64,000 nucleotides of DNA from an uncultured Roseovarius sp. (GCA_934501475.1 CAKSUL010000002.1:10287-74286); one strand, 5' to 3'; counted from the first letter of the stretch, positions 36,266-46,407 are shown. Translations and numbers: made by a program. The notes: generated by a model from the sequence alone, not told the origin.

Positions 36266-36664
36266 CTACAGCCAATCACGCAGGATCGGAATAAGCGGGA
36301 TGTCGGCCGGTGGCATCGGATAGGACCTCAGATCGTTGGCGCGCACCCATTTCAGGGCCTGTCCTTCGCGGGCCTGCGGGATGCCCTCCCATTTGCGGCA
36401 GGCGAACAGCGGCATCAGCAGATGGAAATCGTCATAGCTGTGGCTGGCAAAGCTGAGCGGGGCAAGGCAGCTGGCCCATGTGTCGATGCCCAGTTCCTCC
36501 TGCAACTCGCGGATCAGCGCGGCCTCGGGGGTTTCGCCGGGCTCGACCTTGCCGCCCGGAAATTCCCACAGCCCGGCCATGGATTTGCCCTCGGGGCGTT
36601 GCGCCAACAGAATGCGGCCCTCCACATCTATCAGCGCAACGGCCGAAACCAGTATCACTTTCAC
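36266..36664 (-). CDS. mutT: 8-oxo-dGTP diphosphatase MutT
   Basis: The 132-residue Nudix enzyme removes 8-oxo-dGTP from the nucleotide pool. The Nudix box lies in 'EFPGGKVEPGETPEAALIRE' followed by 'LQEELGI', and the N-terminus 'ILVSAVALIDVEGRILLAQR' is typical of MutT. I chose the GTG start at 36662-36664, which overlaps the argJ stop (GTGA). This implies co-transcription with argJ. A 225-base AT-richer stretch (36041-36265) downstream of it holds no convincing gene. Confidence 0.93.
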   Translation of the reverse strand: MKVILVSAVALIDVEGRILLAQRPEGKSMAGLWEFPGGKVEPGETPEAALIRELQEELGIDTWASCLAPLSFASHSYDDFHLLMPLFACRKWEGIPQAREGQALKWVRANDLRSYPMPPADIPLIPILRDWL

Positions 36665-37890
36665 GAACGGTAATCCGCGTTGATCGAGATATAGCCGTGG
36701 CTCAGATCGCAGGTCCAGACGCGGGCGCGCCCGCCACCAAGGCCAAGATCGACATGGATCACCAGATCCTGATTTTTCATGTAGGCGGCGGCGGCCTCTT
36801 CGGAATAGTGCGGGCTGACCCAACCGTTTTCAGCCACGATGACATCGCCAAACCGGATCGACAGCCGGTCACGATCCGCGCGCGCGCCCGATTTTCCGAC
36901 GGCCATGACGACGCGGCCCCAATTGGGGTCTTCGCCGGCGATTGCGGTCTTGACCAGCGGGGAATTCGCGATGGATTTGGCGTGGATATAGGCGTCTTCG
37001 TCGCTATGAGCGCCGGTGACTGATATCTCGACGAATTTCGTCGCCCCTTCACCGTCACGCACGACCTGATGCGCCAGGTCCAGCATGACGCGGCGCAGCC
37101 CTTCCATGAAGCCGATGCTTTTCTCGGTGATCGCCACCCCGGATTTGCCCGTCGCGGCAACCAGCAATGTGTCCGACGTCGACGTGTCGCTATCGACGGT
37201 GATGCAGTTGAACGTGCTGTCGTTCAGCGCCGAGACCATGGATTGCAGCACCGGGCGCGGCGCCACCGCGTCGGTAAAAATATAGACCAGCATGGTGCCC
37301 ATGTCCGGCTCGATCATGCCCGAGCCTTTGGCGATGCCGGCGATACGCACGGTGCGCCCGTCGATCGTGACCTCGGTCGCCGATCCCTTGGGAAAGGTGT
37401 CGGTGGTCATGATCGCGTGGGCCGCGCCCTCAAGCGCGGTTTCGTCCTGCGCGGCGGCCAGATCGGCGATCTTCGCGGTGATCCGCTCATACGGGAGAAC
37501 CTCGCCGATGACCCCGGTCGAGGATGAGAACACCCGCGTTTCCGGCAGGTTCAGCGCGTCCGCGACCGCTTGGGTGACGGCGCGGGTCGCCTCGACGCCG
37601 GCCTTGCCGGTGAAGGCGTTGGAATTGCCCGAATTGACGATGATCGCCGCGCCCGCGTCGCTGTCCAGCCCGATCTTGGCCTGACAATCCAGCACCGGCG
37701 CCGAGCGCGTGGACGAGCGTGTGAACACGCCCGCCATCGTGGTGCCGGGGCACAGGACCGCGAGCATGACATCGCGCCGCCCCTGATAGCGCACGCCAGC
37801 CTCGACCGCGGCAAAGCTGGCCCCTTCAATCACCGGAAGTGTGGGAAAACCCGCCGGGGCCAGCGGTGATCTTGCGATGTTCTTTGCCAT
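36661..37890 (-). CDS. argJ: Bifunctional glutamate N-acetyltransferase / ornithine acetyltransferase
   Basis: The 409-residue enzyme recycles the acetyl group between ornithine and glutamate in arginine synthesis. It self-cleaves at the conserved Thr in 'GMIEPDMGTML' (about residue 199), which becomes the nucleophile of the beta subunit. 'STRSAPVLDCQAKIGLD', 'IIVNSGNSNAFTGKAG' and 'GEDPNWGRVVMAVGKSGA' are family blocks. It follows the parvulin gene by 3 bases and overlaps mutT, so the three form an operon. Confidence 0.96.
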   Translation of the reverse strand: MAKNIARSPLAPAGFPTLPVIEGASFAAVEAGVRYQGRRDVMLAVLCPGTTMAGVFTRSSTRSAPVLDCQAKIGLDSDAGAAIIVNSGNSNAFTGKAGVEATRAVTQAVADALNLPETRVFSSSTGVIGEVLPYERITAKIADLAAAQDETALEGAAHAIMTTDTFPKGSATEVTIDGRTVRIAGIAKGSGMIEPDMGTMLVYIFTDAVAPRPVLQSMVSALNDSTFNCITVDSDTSTSDTLLVAATGKSGVAITEKSIGFMEGLRRVMLDLAHQVVRDGEGATKFVEISVTGAHSDEDAYIHAKSIANSPLVKTAIAGEDPNWGRVVMAVGKSGARADRDRLSIRFGDVIVAENGWVSPHYSEEAAAAYMKNQDLVIHVDLGLGGGRARVWTCDLSHGYISINADYRS

Positions 37891-37893
37891 GTG

Positions 37894-38751
37894 TCAGTCA
37901 TCCAGCAGGTCGAATTGAGTCAGCAGTTCAGGGTCCAGCGCATCACCTTCTTCGCGCTTCACCTCACCTTTTTCGCGCAGATCGGCGACATAGGCATCCA
38001 CCGCCGCCTGACGCAACGAATCCTCGATCTCGGCGCGCACGTCGTCCAGCGCCGGGCGGTCCTTGGTGCGGGTTTCAATCAGGCGGATGACGTGCCAGCC
38101 GAATTGGGTTTCCACCGGGTCCGAGATGCTGTCCACCTCCATCTTTTCGACGGCCAGCTGGAACGGTTCGACCATCATGCCGGCGCTGAACCAGCCCAGC
38201 TCACCACCACCGGGGCCGGAAGGGCCGGTGGAATGTTCGCGCGCCAGTTCGGCGAAATCGGCACCATTGCGCAGTTCAGTGACCAGATTCGCGGCCTCTT
38301 CCTCGGTTTCGACAAGGATATGCGCGGCATGATATTCGGTCACGGCGGGGCTGTTGAGATATTCGGCCTCGAAGGTGGCGGTCACGGCGTCGTCATCGAC
38401 GGCGGCCCGTGCGATCCGGCCCAGAACTTCGCTGGCGACCACCGCACGGCGTTCATTCTCAAGCGCGAGCGCGCCGGCTTTCGAGATGTCCCCGGAATGG
38501 GATTGCTGCAACAGGGTCTGCTGGATCAGCTGATCGAGAATGCCGGTATAGAGAATATTGGCCGGAAGCTGGGTGAACTGCTCGGGCAGGCCGGCGCGCA
38601 GGATGATCATGTGGCCAAGGGTGATCTCGGTTCCGTTCACGGTCGCGACGACCGTATCGGCATCCGGGGCGTCCTCGGCCCAGACGGGCGCGCTGGCAAA
38701 TGTTCCGGCCATCAGGCCCGTGGCAATCAGCAGTCTCAGGCGTTGTCGCAT
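37894..38751 (-). CDS. Periplasmic peptidyl-prolyl isomerase (parvulin, PrsA/SurA-like)
   Basis: The 285-residue protein has a signal peptide ending near 'SAPVWA', a SurA/PrsA-like N-terminal chaperone region, and a parvulin domain ('AAHILVETEEEAANLVTELR', 'GPGGGELGWFSAGMMVEPFQ', 'DPVETQFGWHVIRLIETR'). It probably folds outer-membrane or periplasmic proteins. The ATG at 38749-38751 has AGGA 8 bases upstream; an ATG two codons earlier (38757) has too short a spacing. It is divergent from secA, which fits a role in export. Confidence 0.92.
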   Translation of the reverse strand: MRQRLRLLIATGLMAGTFASAPVWAEDAPDADTVVATVNGTEITLGHMIILRAGLPEQFTQLPANILYTGILDQLIQQTLLQQSHSGDISKAGALALENERRAVVASEVLGRIARAAVDDDAVTATFEAEYLNSPAVTEYHAAHILVETEEEAANLVTELRNGADFAELAREHSTGPSGPGGGELGWFSAGMMVEPFQLAVEKMEVDSISDPVETQFGWHVIRLIETRTKDRPALDDVRAEIEDSLRQAAVDAYVADLREKGEVKREEGDALDPELLTQFDLLDD

Positions 38752-38940
38752 ATTCATGTTCCTTTGTCCGTATCCGGTGGATGGTGCAGCGGTGCGCGGC
38801 GTTGACACTCTGACAGTGGCCCCTTACATCGCCTTAGGATCAAGGCAAACCCGCTGCTTTGCGCCCCTTTTATGGTGGCAGAGGAAACGGGGCAAGCGAT
38901 TGCCATCCACAGGACGCAAAATTACCGGAACGGATTGAAA

Positions 38941-41628
38941 ATGCTGGGTATTGGAACTGTTGCCAGAAAGGTCTTCGGCACTCCGAATGACCGCAAGATC
39001 AAGGCAACGCGCCCGCTGGTCGCGCAAATCAATGCGCTGGAGCCCGAGTTCGAAAAGCTGAGCGATGCGGGCCTGATCGAGAAAACCGAAGAATTTCGCA
39101 AGCGCGCGCAGGACGGCGAGCCGCTGGAAAAACTTTTGCCCGAGGCCTTTGCCAATTGCCGCGAGGCGGCGCGGCGCGCCTTGGGCCTGCGGGCGTTCGA
39201 TGTGCAGCTCATGGGCGGGATCTTCCTGCATCAGGGCAATATTTCCGAGATGAAGACCGGCGAGGGCAAGACCCTTGTCGCCACGCTTCCCGCCTATCTG
39301 AACGCGCTGACCGGCAAGGGCGTGCATGTGGTCACGGTCAACGATTACCTGGCCAAACGCGATGCGGAATGGATGGGCAAGGTGTTTGCCGCGCTCGGCA
39401 TGACGACCGGCGTCGTCTATCCGCAGCAGCCCGATCCCGAAAAGGCCTACGCCTACGCCTGCGATATCACCTACGCCACCAACAATGAGCTGGGCTTCGA
39501 CTATCTGCGCGACAACATGAAGGCCGAACTCAGCCAGATGAGCCAGCGCGGACACAACTTCGCGATTGTCGACGAGGTCGATTCGATCCTGATCGACGAG
39601 GCCCGCACCCCGCTGATCATTTCCGGCCCCGCGCAGGACCGGAGCGAGCTGTATCTGACGATTGACAAGCTGATCCCCGAACTGGCCAACGATCATTTCA
39701 AGCTGGACGAAAAGACCCGCAACGTCACCTTCACCGAAGAGGGCAACGAGTTTCTGGAGAACCTGCTGCTGGAACGCGGCATCCTGCCCGAGGGGCAATC
39801 GCTCTATGATCCGGAAAGCACGACCATCGTGCATCACGTCAATCAGGGGCTGCGCGCGCATAAACTGTTCACCAAGGACAAGGACTATATCGTGCGCGAC
39901 AACCAGGTCGTGCTGATTGACGAACATACCGGGCGGATGATGTCCGGGCGGCGTCTGTCCGACGGGCTGCATCAGGCCATCGAGGCCAAGGAAGGCTGCA
40001 ACATCCAGCCCGAAAACGTGACCCTGGCGCAGGTGACGTTCCAGAACTATTTCCGCCTTTATGACAAATTGTCGGGCATGACCGGCACCGCCCTGACCGA
40101 GGCCGAGGAATTTGCCGAAATCTATGGTCTCGGCGTGGTCGAAGTGCCCACCAACCGCCCGATCGCGCGGGTCGACATGGACGATGCGGTCTATCGCACC
40201 GCAGCCGAGAAAATAAAGGCGGTGATCGAATCCATCCGTGAGGCGCAGAAGATCGGGCAGCCGACGCTGGTCGGCACCACCTCGATCGAGAAATCCGAGA
40301 TGCTCAGCCAGATGCTGACCGCCGAAGGGATCGAGCATAACGTCCTGAACGCACGCCAGCACGAAAGAGAGGCGCAGATCGTTGGGGACGCCGGCAAGTT
40401 CGGCGCGGTGACCATCGCCACCAACATGGCCGGTCGCGGCACCGATATTCAGCTGGGCGGCAATGTGGACATGAAGGTGTTCGAGGCGCTGAGCGCCGAT
40501 CCGCACGCCGATCCCGAGGCCCTGCGCGCCCGGATCGAGGCCGAACATGCCGACGAAAAGAAAAAGGTGATCGAGGCGGGCGGCCTGTTCGTCCTGGCGA
40601 CCGAACGTCACGAAAGCCGCCGGATCGACAATCAGCTGCGCGGCCGTTCGGGCCGTCAGGGCGATCCCGGCAAATCGGCGTTCTTCCTCAGTCTCGACGA
40701 TGACCTGATGCGGATCTTCGGGTCCGAGCGTCTGGAAAAGGTGCTGTCGGGTCTGGGCATGAAGGAAGACGAGGCGATCATCCACCCCTGGGTCAACAAA
40801 TCGCTTGAGCGCGCGCAGGCCAAGGTCGAAGGGCGCAACTTCGACATCCGCAAGCAGTTGCTGAAATTCGACGACGTGATGAACGAGCAGCGCAAGGTGA
40901 TCTTCAAGCAGCGGCTGGACATCATGAAGGCCGCGGACCTGTCGGGGATCGTGCGCGACATGCGCAATGAGGTGATCGACGATCTGATCGACATCTACAT
41001 GCCGCCGAAAACCTATGCCGATCAGTGGGACACCAAAGGCCTGCACCAGGCGATCATCGAGGGCCTGAACATCGACCTGCCGGTGATCGACTGGGCCGAC
41101 GAAGAAGGTGTGGACGATGAGGAAATCACCGAACGCATCGAAAAGGCCGTGGATGAGATGATGGCGAAAAAGGCTGCGGCCTTTGGACCCGAAAACATGC
41201 GCCTGATCGAAAAACAGCTCTTGTTGCAGACGATTGACGCGAAATGGCGCGAACATCTGCTGACGCTGGAGCATCTGCGCAGCGTCGTGGGCTTTCGCGG
41301 CTATGCGCAGCGCGATCCGCTGAACGAATACAAGAACGAGGCATTCTCGCTGTTTGAATCTATGCTGGACAGCCTGCGTCAGGACGTGTCGCGCCAATTG
41401 GCCCAGATCCGCCCGATGACCGAGGAAGAGCAGGCCGAAATGCTGCAACAGGCCGCCGCCCGTCAGGCCGCCGCGATTGCGCCCGCAGTCGATCCTGTCG
41501 ATCCCGAAAAGGCGATTGACGGCTTTGTCGAAGACGATCCGAGCACATGGGGCGATCCGGGCCGCAACGAGGCCTGCCCCTGCGGATCAGGTAAAAAGTT
41601 CAAGCATTGCCACGGTCGTCTGGCCTGA
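38941..41628 (+). CDS. secA: Preprotein translocase ATPase SecA
   Basis: The 895-residue motor pushes preproteins through SecYEG. Walker A 'MKTGEGKT' is at 104-111, and '[20 protein letters not shown]', '[14 protein letters not shown]' and '[20 protein letters not shown]' are intact. The C-terminus carries the SecB/lipid-binding zinc motif '[18 protein letters not shown]'. I chose the ATG 38941 ('[13 protein letters not shown]'); the frame is open 23 codons further upstream without family similarity. It is followed by an unknown exported protein gene. Confidence 0.98.
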   Translation: MLGIGTVARKVFGTPNDRKIKATRPLVAQINALEPEFEKLSDAGLIEKTEEFRKRAQDGEPLEKLLPEAFANCREAARRALGLRAFDVQLMGGIFLHQGNISEMKTGEGKTLVATLPAYLNALTGKGVHVVTVNDYLAKRDAEWMGKVFAALGMTTGVVYPQQPDPEKAYAYACDITYATNNELGFDYLRDNMKAELSQMSQRGHNFAIVDEVDSILIDEARTPLIISGPAQDRSELYLTIDKLIPELANDHFKLDEKTRNVTFTEEGNEFLENLLLERGILPEGQSLYDPESTTIVHHVNQGLRAHKLFTKDKDYIVRDNQVVLIDEHTGRMMSGRRLSDGLHQAIEAKEGCNIQPENVTLAQVTFQNYFRLYDKLSGMTGTALTEAEEFAEIYGLGVVEVPTNRPIARVDMDDAVYRTAAEKIKAVIESIREAQKIGQPTLVGTTSIEKSEMLSQMLTAEGIEHNVLNARQHEREAQIVGDAGKFGAVTIATNMAGRGTDIQLGGNVDMKVFEALSADPHADPEALRARIEAEHADEKKKVIEAGGLFVLATERHESRRIDNQLRGRSGRQGDPGKSAFFLSLDDDLMRIFGSERLEKVLSGLGMKEDEAIIHPWVNKSLERAQAKVEGRNFDIRKQLLKFDDVMNEQRKVIFKQRLDIMKAADLSGIVRDMRNEVIDDLIDIYMPPKTYADQWDTKGLHQAIIEGLNIDLPVIDWADEEGVDDEEITERIEKAVDEMMAKKAAAFGPENMRLIEKQLLLQTIDAKWREHLLTLEHLRSVVGFRGYAQRDPLNEYKNEAFSLFESMLDSLRQDVSRQLAQIRPMTEEEQAEMLQQAAARQAAAIAPAVDPVDPEKAIDGFVEDDPSTWGDPGRNEACPCGSGKKFKHCHGRLA

Positions 41629-41766
41629 TTTTCACGTGACATGAGGCCGGTCCGGGGCACCGGGCCGCCTTGGTGCGGCCTGAAAGACTCCGCATCAGGG
41701 ACATTTTGCCGCCCGATTCGACGGTTAGGTTTTCCGTAACGCCCCCAATGGGTGCAGGAGACCGTC

Positions 41767-42753
41767 ATGCTGAGTATCAGAATCATCGCCGCAGGATTGG
41801 GCACAGCCGCCATCGCGCTGGCCGCTGGTCATTTCATGCAGTCCAAGCAGTCAAGAACCGCGGCGGTCAATGCGCCCTCCGTGCAGGGCGCGACATTGGC
41901 CAGCGGTGACGATCAGCTGGAACTGTCGGATATCAAGCTGACATCGGCATTGCCGGCGGCCCCGACCAGCGCGTTGAAGGCGGCGACACTGCCCGCGACG
42001 CCGGTCAGCCTGTCGCTGCTGGACGATACCCCGATCGCCGATCTGCCCGGCGAAGAACCCGCCCAGAGCTTTTCCTGCGACTATACCCTCACGGCCGAAC
42101 CCGCAGCGGCGGCCATGGTCACGCTGAACCTGTCGGTGCCCTGCATGATGAACGAACGCTTTACCGTGCATCACAATGGCATGATGTTCACCGAAGTGAC
42201 CGATATGGATGGCGCTGCCGAAATGATCGTGCCCGCGCTGTCGGCCAAACCGGTCTTCATCGTGTCCTTCGTCAATGGTGAGGGCGCCGTGGCCAGTGCC
42301 GACCTCAGCTCGTTCGAATATTATGACCGCGTGGTGGTGCAATGGTCCGGCTATAGCGGCTTGCAGATTCACGCGATGGAATATGACGCCGACTATGGTG
42401 ATGCCGGCCATGTCTGGGCCGAGGCCGCGCATGACATGGCAGATGCGGCCAGCGGCACAGGTGGGTTCATCACGCGCCTTGGGGCCGAGGACGCCGCCGA
42501 TGCCCACCGCGCCGAGATCTACACCTTTCCCAGCGGTCTGGCCCCGAAGGGCGGTCAGGTCACGCTGAGCGTCGAGGCCGAGGTGACCGAGCAGAATTGC
42601 GGCCGTGACGTCGAGGCGCAATCCCTTCAGGTGGGGGCAGACATGCCGCTGACGGTCCGGGATCTGACGCTGGCGATGCCTGAATGCAACGCCGTCGGTG
42701 ACTTTCTGGTGATGCGGAACCTGTTGAATGACTTGAAGATCGCGCAGAAGTAG
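41767..42753 (+). CDS. Exported protein of unknown function (328 aa)
   Basis: The N-terminus 'LSIRIIAAGLGTAAIALAAG' is a signal or membrane anchor. A low-complexity Ala/Thr/Pro region follows to about residue 100. Then a compact domain with four Cys ('FSCDYTLTAEP', 'LSVPCMMNERFTVHHNG', 'TEQNCGRDVE', 'MPECNAVGDF') suggests two disulfides in the periplasm. I do not recognise the family, though homologues next to secA in Roseobacters are sometimes mislabelled as translocase. A GGAG site precedes the ATG. The PstS/OmpA gene starts 35 bases later. Confidence 0.8.
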   Translation: MLSIRIIAAGLGTAAIALAAGHFMQSKQSRTAAVNAPSVQGATLASGDDQLELSDIKLTSALPAAPTSALKAATLPATPVSLSLLDDTPIADLPGEEPAQSFSCDYTLTAEPAAAAMVTLNLSVPCMMNERFTVHHNGMMFTEVTDMDGAAEMIVPALSAKPVFIVSFVNGEGAVASADLSSFEYYDRVVVQWSGYSGLQIHAMEYDADYGDAGHVWAEAAHDMADAASGTGGFITRLGAEDAADAHRAEIYTFPSGLAPKGGQVTLSVEAEVTEQNCGRDVEAQSLQVGADMPLTVRDLTLAMPECNAVGDFLVMRNLLNDLKIAQK

Positions 42754-42788
42754 GCTGATATCCATCTGCTGCGTCCGGAGGTCATTGC

Positions 42789-44323
42789 ATGGCACAGGTG
42801 CGTGCGGCGTTTTACGCCGCACTTTTTCTGTTGGGGGCTGCCTGCATGGCGGTCGCGCAGGATGTCACACTGACATCCCGCGACGGCAATGTTGAAATCT
42901 CGGGCGATCTGCTGGGGTTTGACGGTGAATTCTACCGTGTGGACACGATCTATGGCGAACTGACGGTTGATGGGTCGGGTGTCCTGTGCGACGGCCCCGG
43001 CTGTCCCAACCTGGCCAGTTTCGTCGCCGAGGTCACGCTGGCCGGTGCGCCGTCGATTGGCCGCGTTCTGATGCCCGCCCTGATCGAGGCCTTTGCCCTG
43101 CGCGAAAACCTGACCCTGACGCGCAGCGAGGACATGCCGCTGCGCGCCTCCTATACGCTGGCCGATCGCGCCACCGGGCAGGCGCGCGGTGTGTTCCACT
43201 TTCATCTGACCAATTCGGACGAGGGGTTCGCCGATCTGCTGGCCGATGAGGCCGATATCGTCATGTCCCTGCGTGAAGCGACCATCGGCGAGGTGCAGCG
43301 TGCCCGTGAGGCCGGGATCGGCAATCTGAACGCGGCGCGGCGCAGTCTGGTTCTGGCGCTGGATGCGCTGGTGCCGCTGGTGTCGGGCGAAAATCCGGTG
43401 CTGTCGATCACCACGCCGCAACTGGCCCAGGTGCTGAGCGGCGAAATCGACAACTGGGACATGCTGGGCGGGCCGGATGCGCCGATCGCGGTGCATCTGC
43501 ATGATTCCGCGACCGGGTTGGGCCAGGCCACCATCGCCCGGATGGTGCCGCGCGGCGCGGAGGCGGTGATCGCGACGGCAATCTATCACGCAGACGGCGC
43601 CGAACTGGCCGCCGCTGTTGCGCGTGATCCCTTTGCGCTGGGCATCGGAAGCCGCTCCGAGACGGGGCTGGCGCAGGAACTGGCACTGACCGGGGAATGC
43701 GGGTTTGCGATGCACGCAACGCGCCGCGCGATCAAGACCGAAGACTATCCGTTGACCGCGCCGATGTTCCCAAGCTGGTGCGCGAATTCCTGTCCTTCAC
43801 CCGCAGCCCCTCGGCGCATCTGGTGATCCGGCGCGCCGGGTTCGTCGATCAACTGCCCGAAGAGATCGCCATCAACGCGCAGGGCGACCGGTTTGCCAAT
43901 GCCATCGCGCGTGCGGGTGACGATATCACGCTCACCGATCTGCAAGAGATGGTGCAGGTCCTCACGCCGCTGCGCCGGCTGACCACGACCTTTCGCTTTG
44001 AGGCGGGATCGGCGCGGCTGGATGCGCAATCGCGTTCCAACGTGGCACAGTTGGCGCGGGCGCTGGAAAGCGGGCTTTATGACAACCGCCGGCTGGTCTT
44101 TGTCGGGTTCAGCGACGGTGAAGGCGCGGCCAGCCTGAATCGCGACATCGCAAGACGGCGCGCCCACGCGGTGCGCCAGGCGGTGCTGAGCGAGGCCGAA
44201 ACGCTTGCTCCGGGGCGTCTGGACCTTGCCACCGAGGCCTTCGGTGAGGCGATGCCGATGGCCTGCGATGACAGCGAATGGGGCAGGCGCGCCAATCGGC
44301 GTGTCGAAGTGTGGGTGAAATAG
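42789..44323 (+). pseudogene. PstS-like substrate-binding domain fused to OmpA domain, frameshifted
   Basis: The gene reads in one frame from 42789 to about 43768 (signal peptide, then a phosphate-binding-protein-like domain with 'PNLASFVAEVTLAGAPSIGR', 'HDSATGLGQATIARMV'). The sequence continues in another frame from about 43766 to 44323 ('LVREFLSFTRSPSAHLVIRR' and an OmpA-type C-terminus, 'TFRFEAGSARLDAQSRSNVA', 'GFSDGEGAASLNRDIARRRA'). Both halves look well preserved. Intact relatives, as I recall them, have about ten residues (of the type MFLYxPxRRLP) at the junction, so a deletion rather than one base is likely. Sequencing or assembly error cannot be excluded. Confidence 0.75.
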
Positions 44324-44356
44324 CCATTCGCCCCTGAACGGCGGCGCGGCGCAGTG

Positions 44357-45115
44357 TCAGAGATACCCCGACGCGCGAAAGCTGAGTTCGCATGATTTGC
44401 CGATGATCAGGTGATCATGCAGGGTGATGCCCATGGTCTGTGCTGCGGCCTCGATCCTGCGGGTCATGGTGATATCGCTTTCGGATGGGGTGGGATCGCC
44501 CGAGGGGTGATTGTGGACCAGGATCAATGCCGACGCGTTCAGTTCCAGCGCGCGCTTGACCACCTCACGCGGATAGACCGGCACATGATCGACCGTGCCG
44601 TTGGCCTGTTCCTCATCCGCGATCAGCACGTTCTTGGTGTCGAGGAAAAACAGGCGAAACTGCTCGGTCTCGCGATGGGCCATGGTGGTGTGGCAATAGT
44701 CGATCAGCGCATCCCAGGATGAAATGACCTGCCGTTGCATCACCTTGGAGCGCGACAGCCGATGGCTGGCGGCCTCGATGATCTTGAGTTCGGTGATCAC
44801 CGAATCACCCACGCCGCTGACGCCGCGCAACCGTTCGGGCGGGGCCGACAGGACGCCGTTGAAATCATTGAACCGCTCAAGCAGGGCGCGCGCCAGCGGT
44901 TTCACATCGCGGCGTGGAATGGCGCGGAACAGCACCAGTTCCAACAGTTCATAATCCGGCATGGCGCGCGCGCCGCCCGCCAGAAACCGGTCGCGCAGGC
45001 GCTTGCGATGGTCGCGGATATAAGAGGGCTGCGCGCCTTGCACTGCCGGAGCGGCCTCGACCGCCTCGTCAAACAGAGGCATCGGTGCCTCGGCAAAATG
45101 TGAAAACCCTGTCAT
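44357..45115 (-). CDS. radC: RadC family JAB/JAMM protein
   Basis: The 252-residue protein has the JAMM metal motif 'LVHNHPSGDPTPSESDI' and a helix-hairpin-helix region ('ERLRGVSGVGDSVITELKII'). RadC was first linked to DNA repair, but that role is disputed and its true function is unknown. It ends close to the PstS/OmpA gene in convergent orientation and is divergent from the TIGR01244 gene. Confidence 0.92.
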   Translation of the reverse strand: MTGFSHFAEAPMPLFDEAVEAAPAVQGAQPSYIRDHRKRLRDRFLAGGARAMPDYELLELVLFRAIPRRDVKPLARALLERFNDFNGVLSAPPERLRGVSGVGDSVITELKIIEAASHRLSRSKVMQRQVISSWDALIDYCHTTMAHRETEQFRLFFLDTKNVLIADEEQANGTVDHVPVYPREVVKRALELNASALILVHNHPSGDPTPSESDITMTRRIEAAAQTMGITLHDHLIIGKSCELSFRASGYL

Positions 45116-45230
45116 GTCGTGCAGGTTCCTACAAAACCCTTAATGCCGCGTTAAAATTCGCAGTGCGGCAGGCATTGAAACTGCCCCCGGTTTTGCCGCA
45201 TATTCCGCCCAGCATCACAAGGAGACGGTC

Positions 45231-45650
45231 ATGGACCTGCGCAAGATCACTGACGGCTATTCGGTTTCGCCCCAGATCGAGGTGGCGGATGTGTCCGCGA
45301 TTGCCGCGCAGGGCTTTCGCACGATCATGTGCAACCGCCCCGACGGTGAGGAGATCGGGCAATGCGATGTCGCCCTGATCGAGGCAGAGGCCCGCGCGGC
45401 CGGGCTTGAGTTCTGCTGGTTGCCGGTCACGTCCGCCGGAGTCAGCCCCGAGACGCTTGAGGGGTTCCGCACCGCGCTGGACACGATGCCGGGGCCGGTT
45501 CTGGCCTATTGCCGCAGCGGAACGCGCTGCACGATGCTGTGGACGCTCAACGCCTTCGGCACGGTTCCGACGCAGGAGATCGTCGCGGCAACCTCGGCGG
45601 CGGGCTATGACATGAGCGGCGTTCTTGCCCAATTGTCGCGCGCAGGCTGA
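45231..45650 (+). CDS. TIGR01244 family phosphatase-like / sulfur transferase protein
   Basis: The 139-residue protein starts 'MDLRKITDGYSVSPQIEVAD' and has a dual-specificity phosphatase-like P-loop 'YCRSGTRCTML' (Cx5R). The family also occurs as the N-terminal domain of Blh, the beta-lactamase-like sulfide-metabolism protein, and is often called sulfurtransferase. The substrate is unknown. The AAGGAG site precedes its ATG. The following DgoK-like gene begins within a few bases. Confidence 0.88.
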   Translation: MDLRKITDGYSVSPQIEVADVSAIAAQGFRTIMCNRPDGEEIGQCDVALIEAEARAAGLEFCWLPVTSAGVSPETLEGFRTALDTMPGPVLAYCRSGTRCTMLWTLNAFGTVPTQEIVAATSAAGYDMSGVLAQLSRAG

Positions 45651-45657
45651 CAGGGTT

Positions 45658-46386
45658 GTGGCGGGCGGGCGCTGGTTTGTGATCGGGCCGGTCGCGGATG
45701 GCGTGGTTCTGTGCACGATGCAGGGGCCTGACCTGAGCAGCCAAACGCGTTTTGCCGATATGGCGACAGCGCAGCGCGCCGCCGATGCCCTGCCGGGTCC
45801 GCTGGTGAGCATCGCCGCAGGCGTGCCGGTGACGGTGCCTGCCCCGATTCTGCCGACCGAAATTGCAGGTGCGCTGCCCGATCTGGTGCAGGATCAGCCG
45901 CGCGGAGTGCTGGATGGCTGGGTGCGGTTGTGGGTTGCCGGTGCCTTGCGCGGCGATCCCGACTGGGATGGCGTGATCTGCGCCGTGCAGGGCGACGTGA
46001 CCCACTGGATTCAGGTCAGCGCCAGTGAAATCGTCAGCTTTCAGGGTTTTCTGACCGGCCGTCTGATCGCATCCCTGAACGGCAGCGCCGAGGCCGACGC
46101 GGACGCCCTGTCAGACAGCCTGTCGCGCCCCGAGCGTCTGGCGGCGCATCTGCGCAGCGCCGAGATCGCCGGGAACGGCGCGGCGGTGACGGGGCATCTG
46201 ACCGGTGCGGAACTGGCCGCCGCGCGCCCCTTTTGGCTGGGTCAGGAGGTGCTGATCATTGCAGATGGCGCTCGGATGCAGACCGCGCTGGCGGCCCAGG
46301 GCGTCAGCGCCGTCACCCGTGACCCCCAGGCGATGCTGGATGCGGGTCTGGCCGTGCTGGCTGAAAGCATCGCGCGCAGCCCCTGA
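45658..46386 (+). CDS. DgoK-like protein, probably without kinase activity
   Basis: The 242-residue product resembles 2-dehydro-3-deoxygalactonokinase in its middle and C-terminus: 'GDPDWDGVICAVQGDVTHWI' and 'SASEIVSFQGFLTGRL' align with the family's 'CLPGTHSKW...FLTGEL' block as I remember it. The N-terminal 'DWGTS' ATP motif is missing, and the family's 'MRGEE' has become 'LDGWV'. It may be a degenerate paralogue with a new role. Start is uncertain: GTG 45658, or TTG 45625 overlapping the preceding gene. It is convergent with the M16 pair. Confidence 0.65.
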   Translation: MAGGRWFVIGPVADGVVLCTMQGPDLSSQTRFADMATAQRAADALPGPLVSIAAGVPVTVPAPILPTEIAGALPDLVQDQPRGVLDGWVRLWVAGALRGDPDWDGVICAVQGDVTHWIQVSASEIVSFQGFLTGRLIASLNGSAEADADALSDSLSRPERLAAHLRSAEIAGNGAAVTGHLTGAELAAARPFWLGQEVLIIADGARMQTALAAQGVSAVTRDPQAMLDAGLAVLAESIARSP

Positions 46387-46407
46387 CAGGTTGCCCGGTT
46401 TCGGGCG

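Noticed and set aside
38824-41448. Very long open frame antisense to secA
   Set aside because: It mirrors secA codon for codon, has low-complexity His/Gln/Gly-rich protein sequence and no recognisable domain. GC-rich DNA with strong third-position bias creates such open antisense frames.
41628-41643. CACGTG-centred palindrome after secA resembling a parS site
   Set aside because: TTTCACGTGA matches the core, but only about 11 of 16 bases fit TGTTTCACGTGAAACA. One degenerate copy 41 kb from parAB is not good evidence.
41663-41680. GGCCGC-N6-GCGGCC hairpin after secA as terminator
   Set aside because: There is no T-run and the stem is only 6 bp, so I could not distinguish it from chance in GC-rich DNA.
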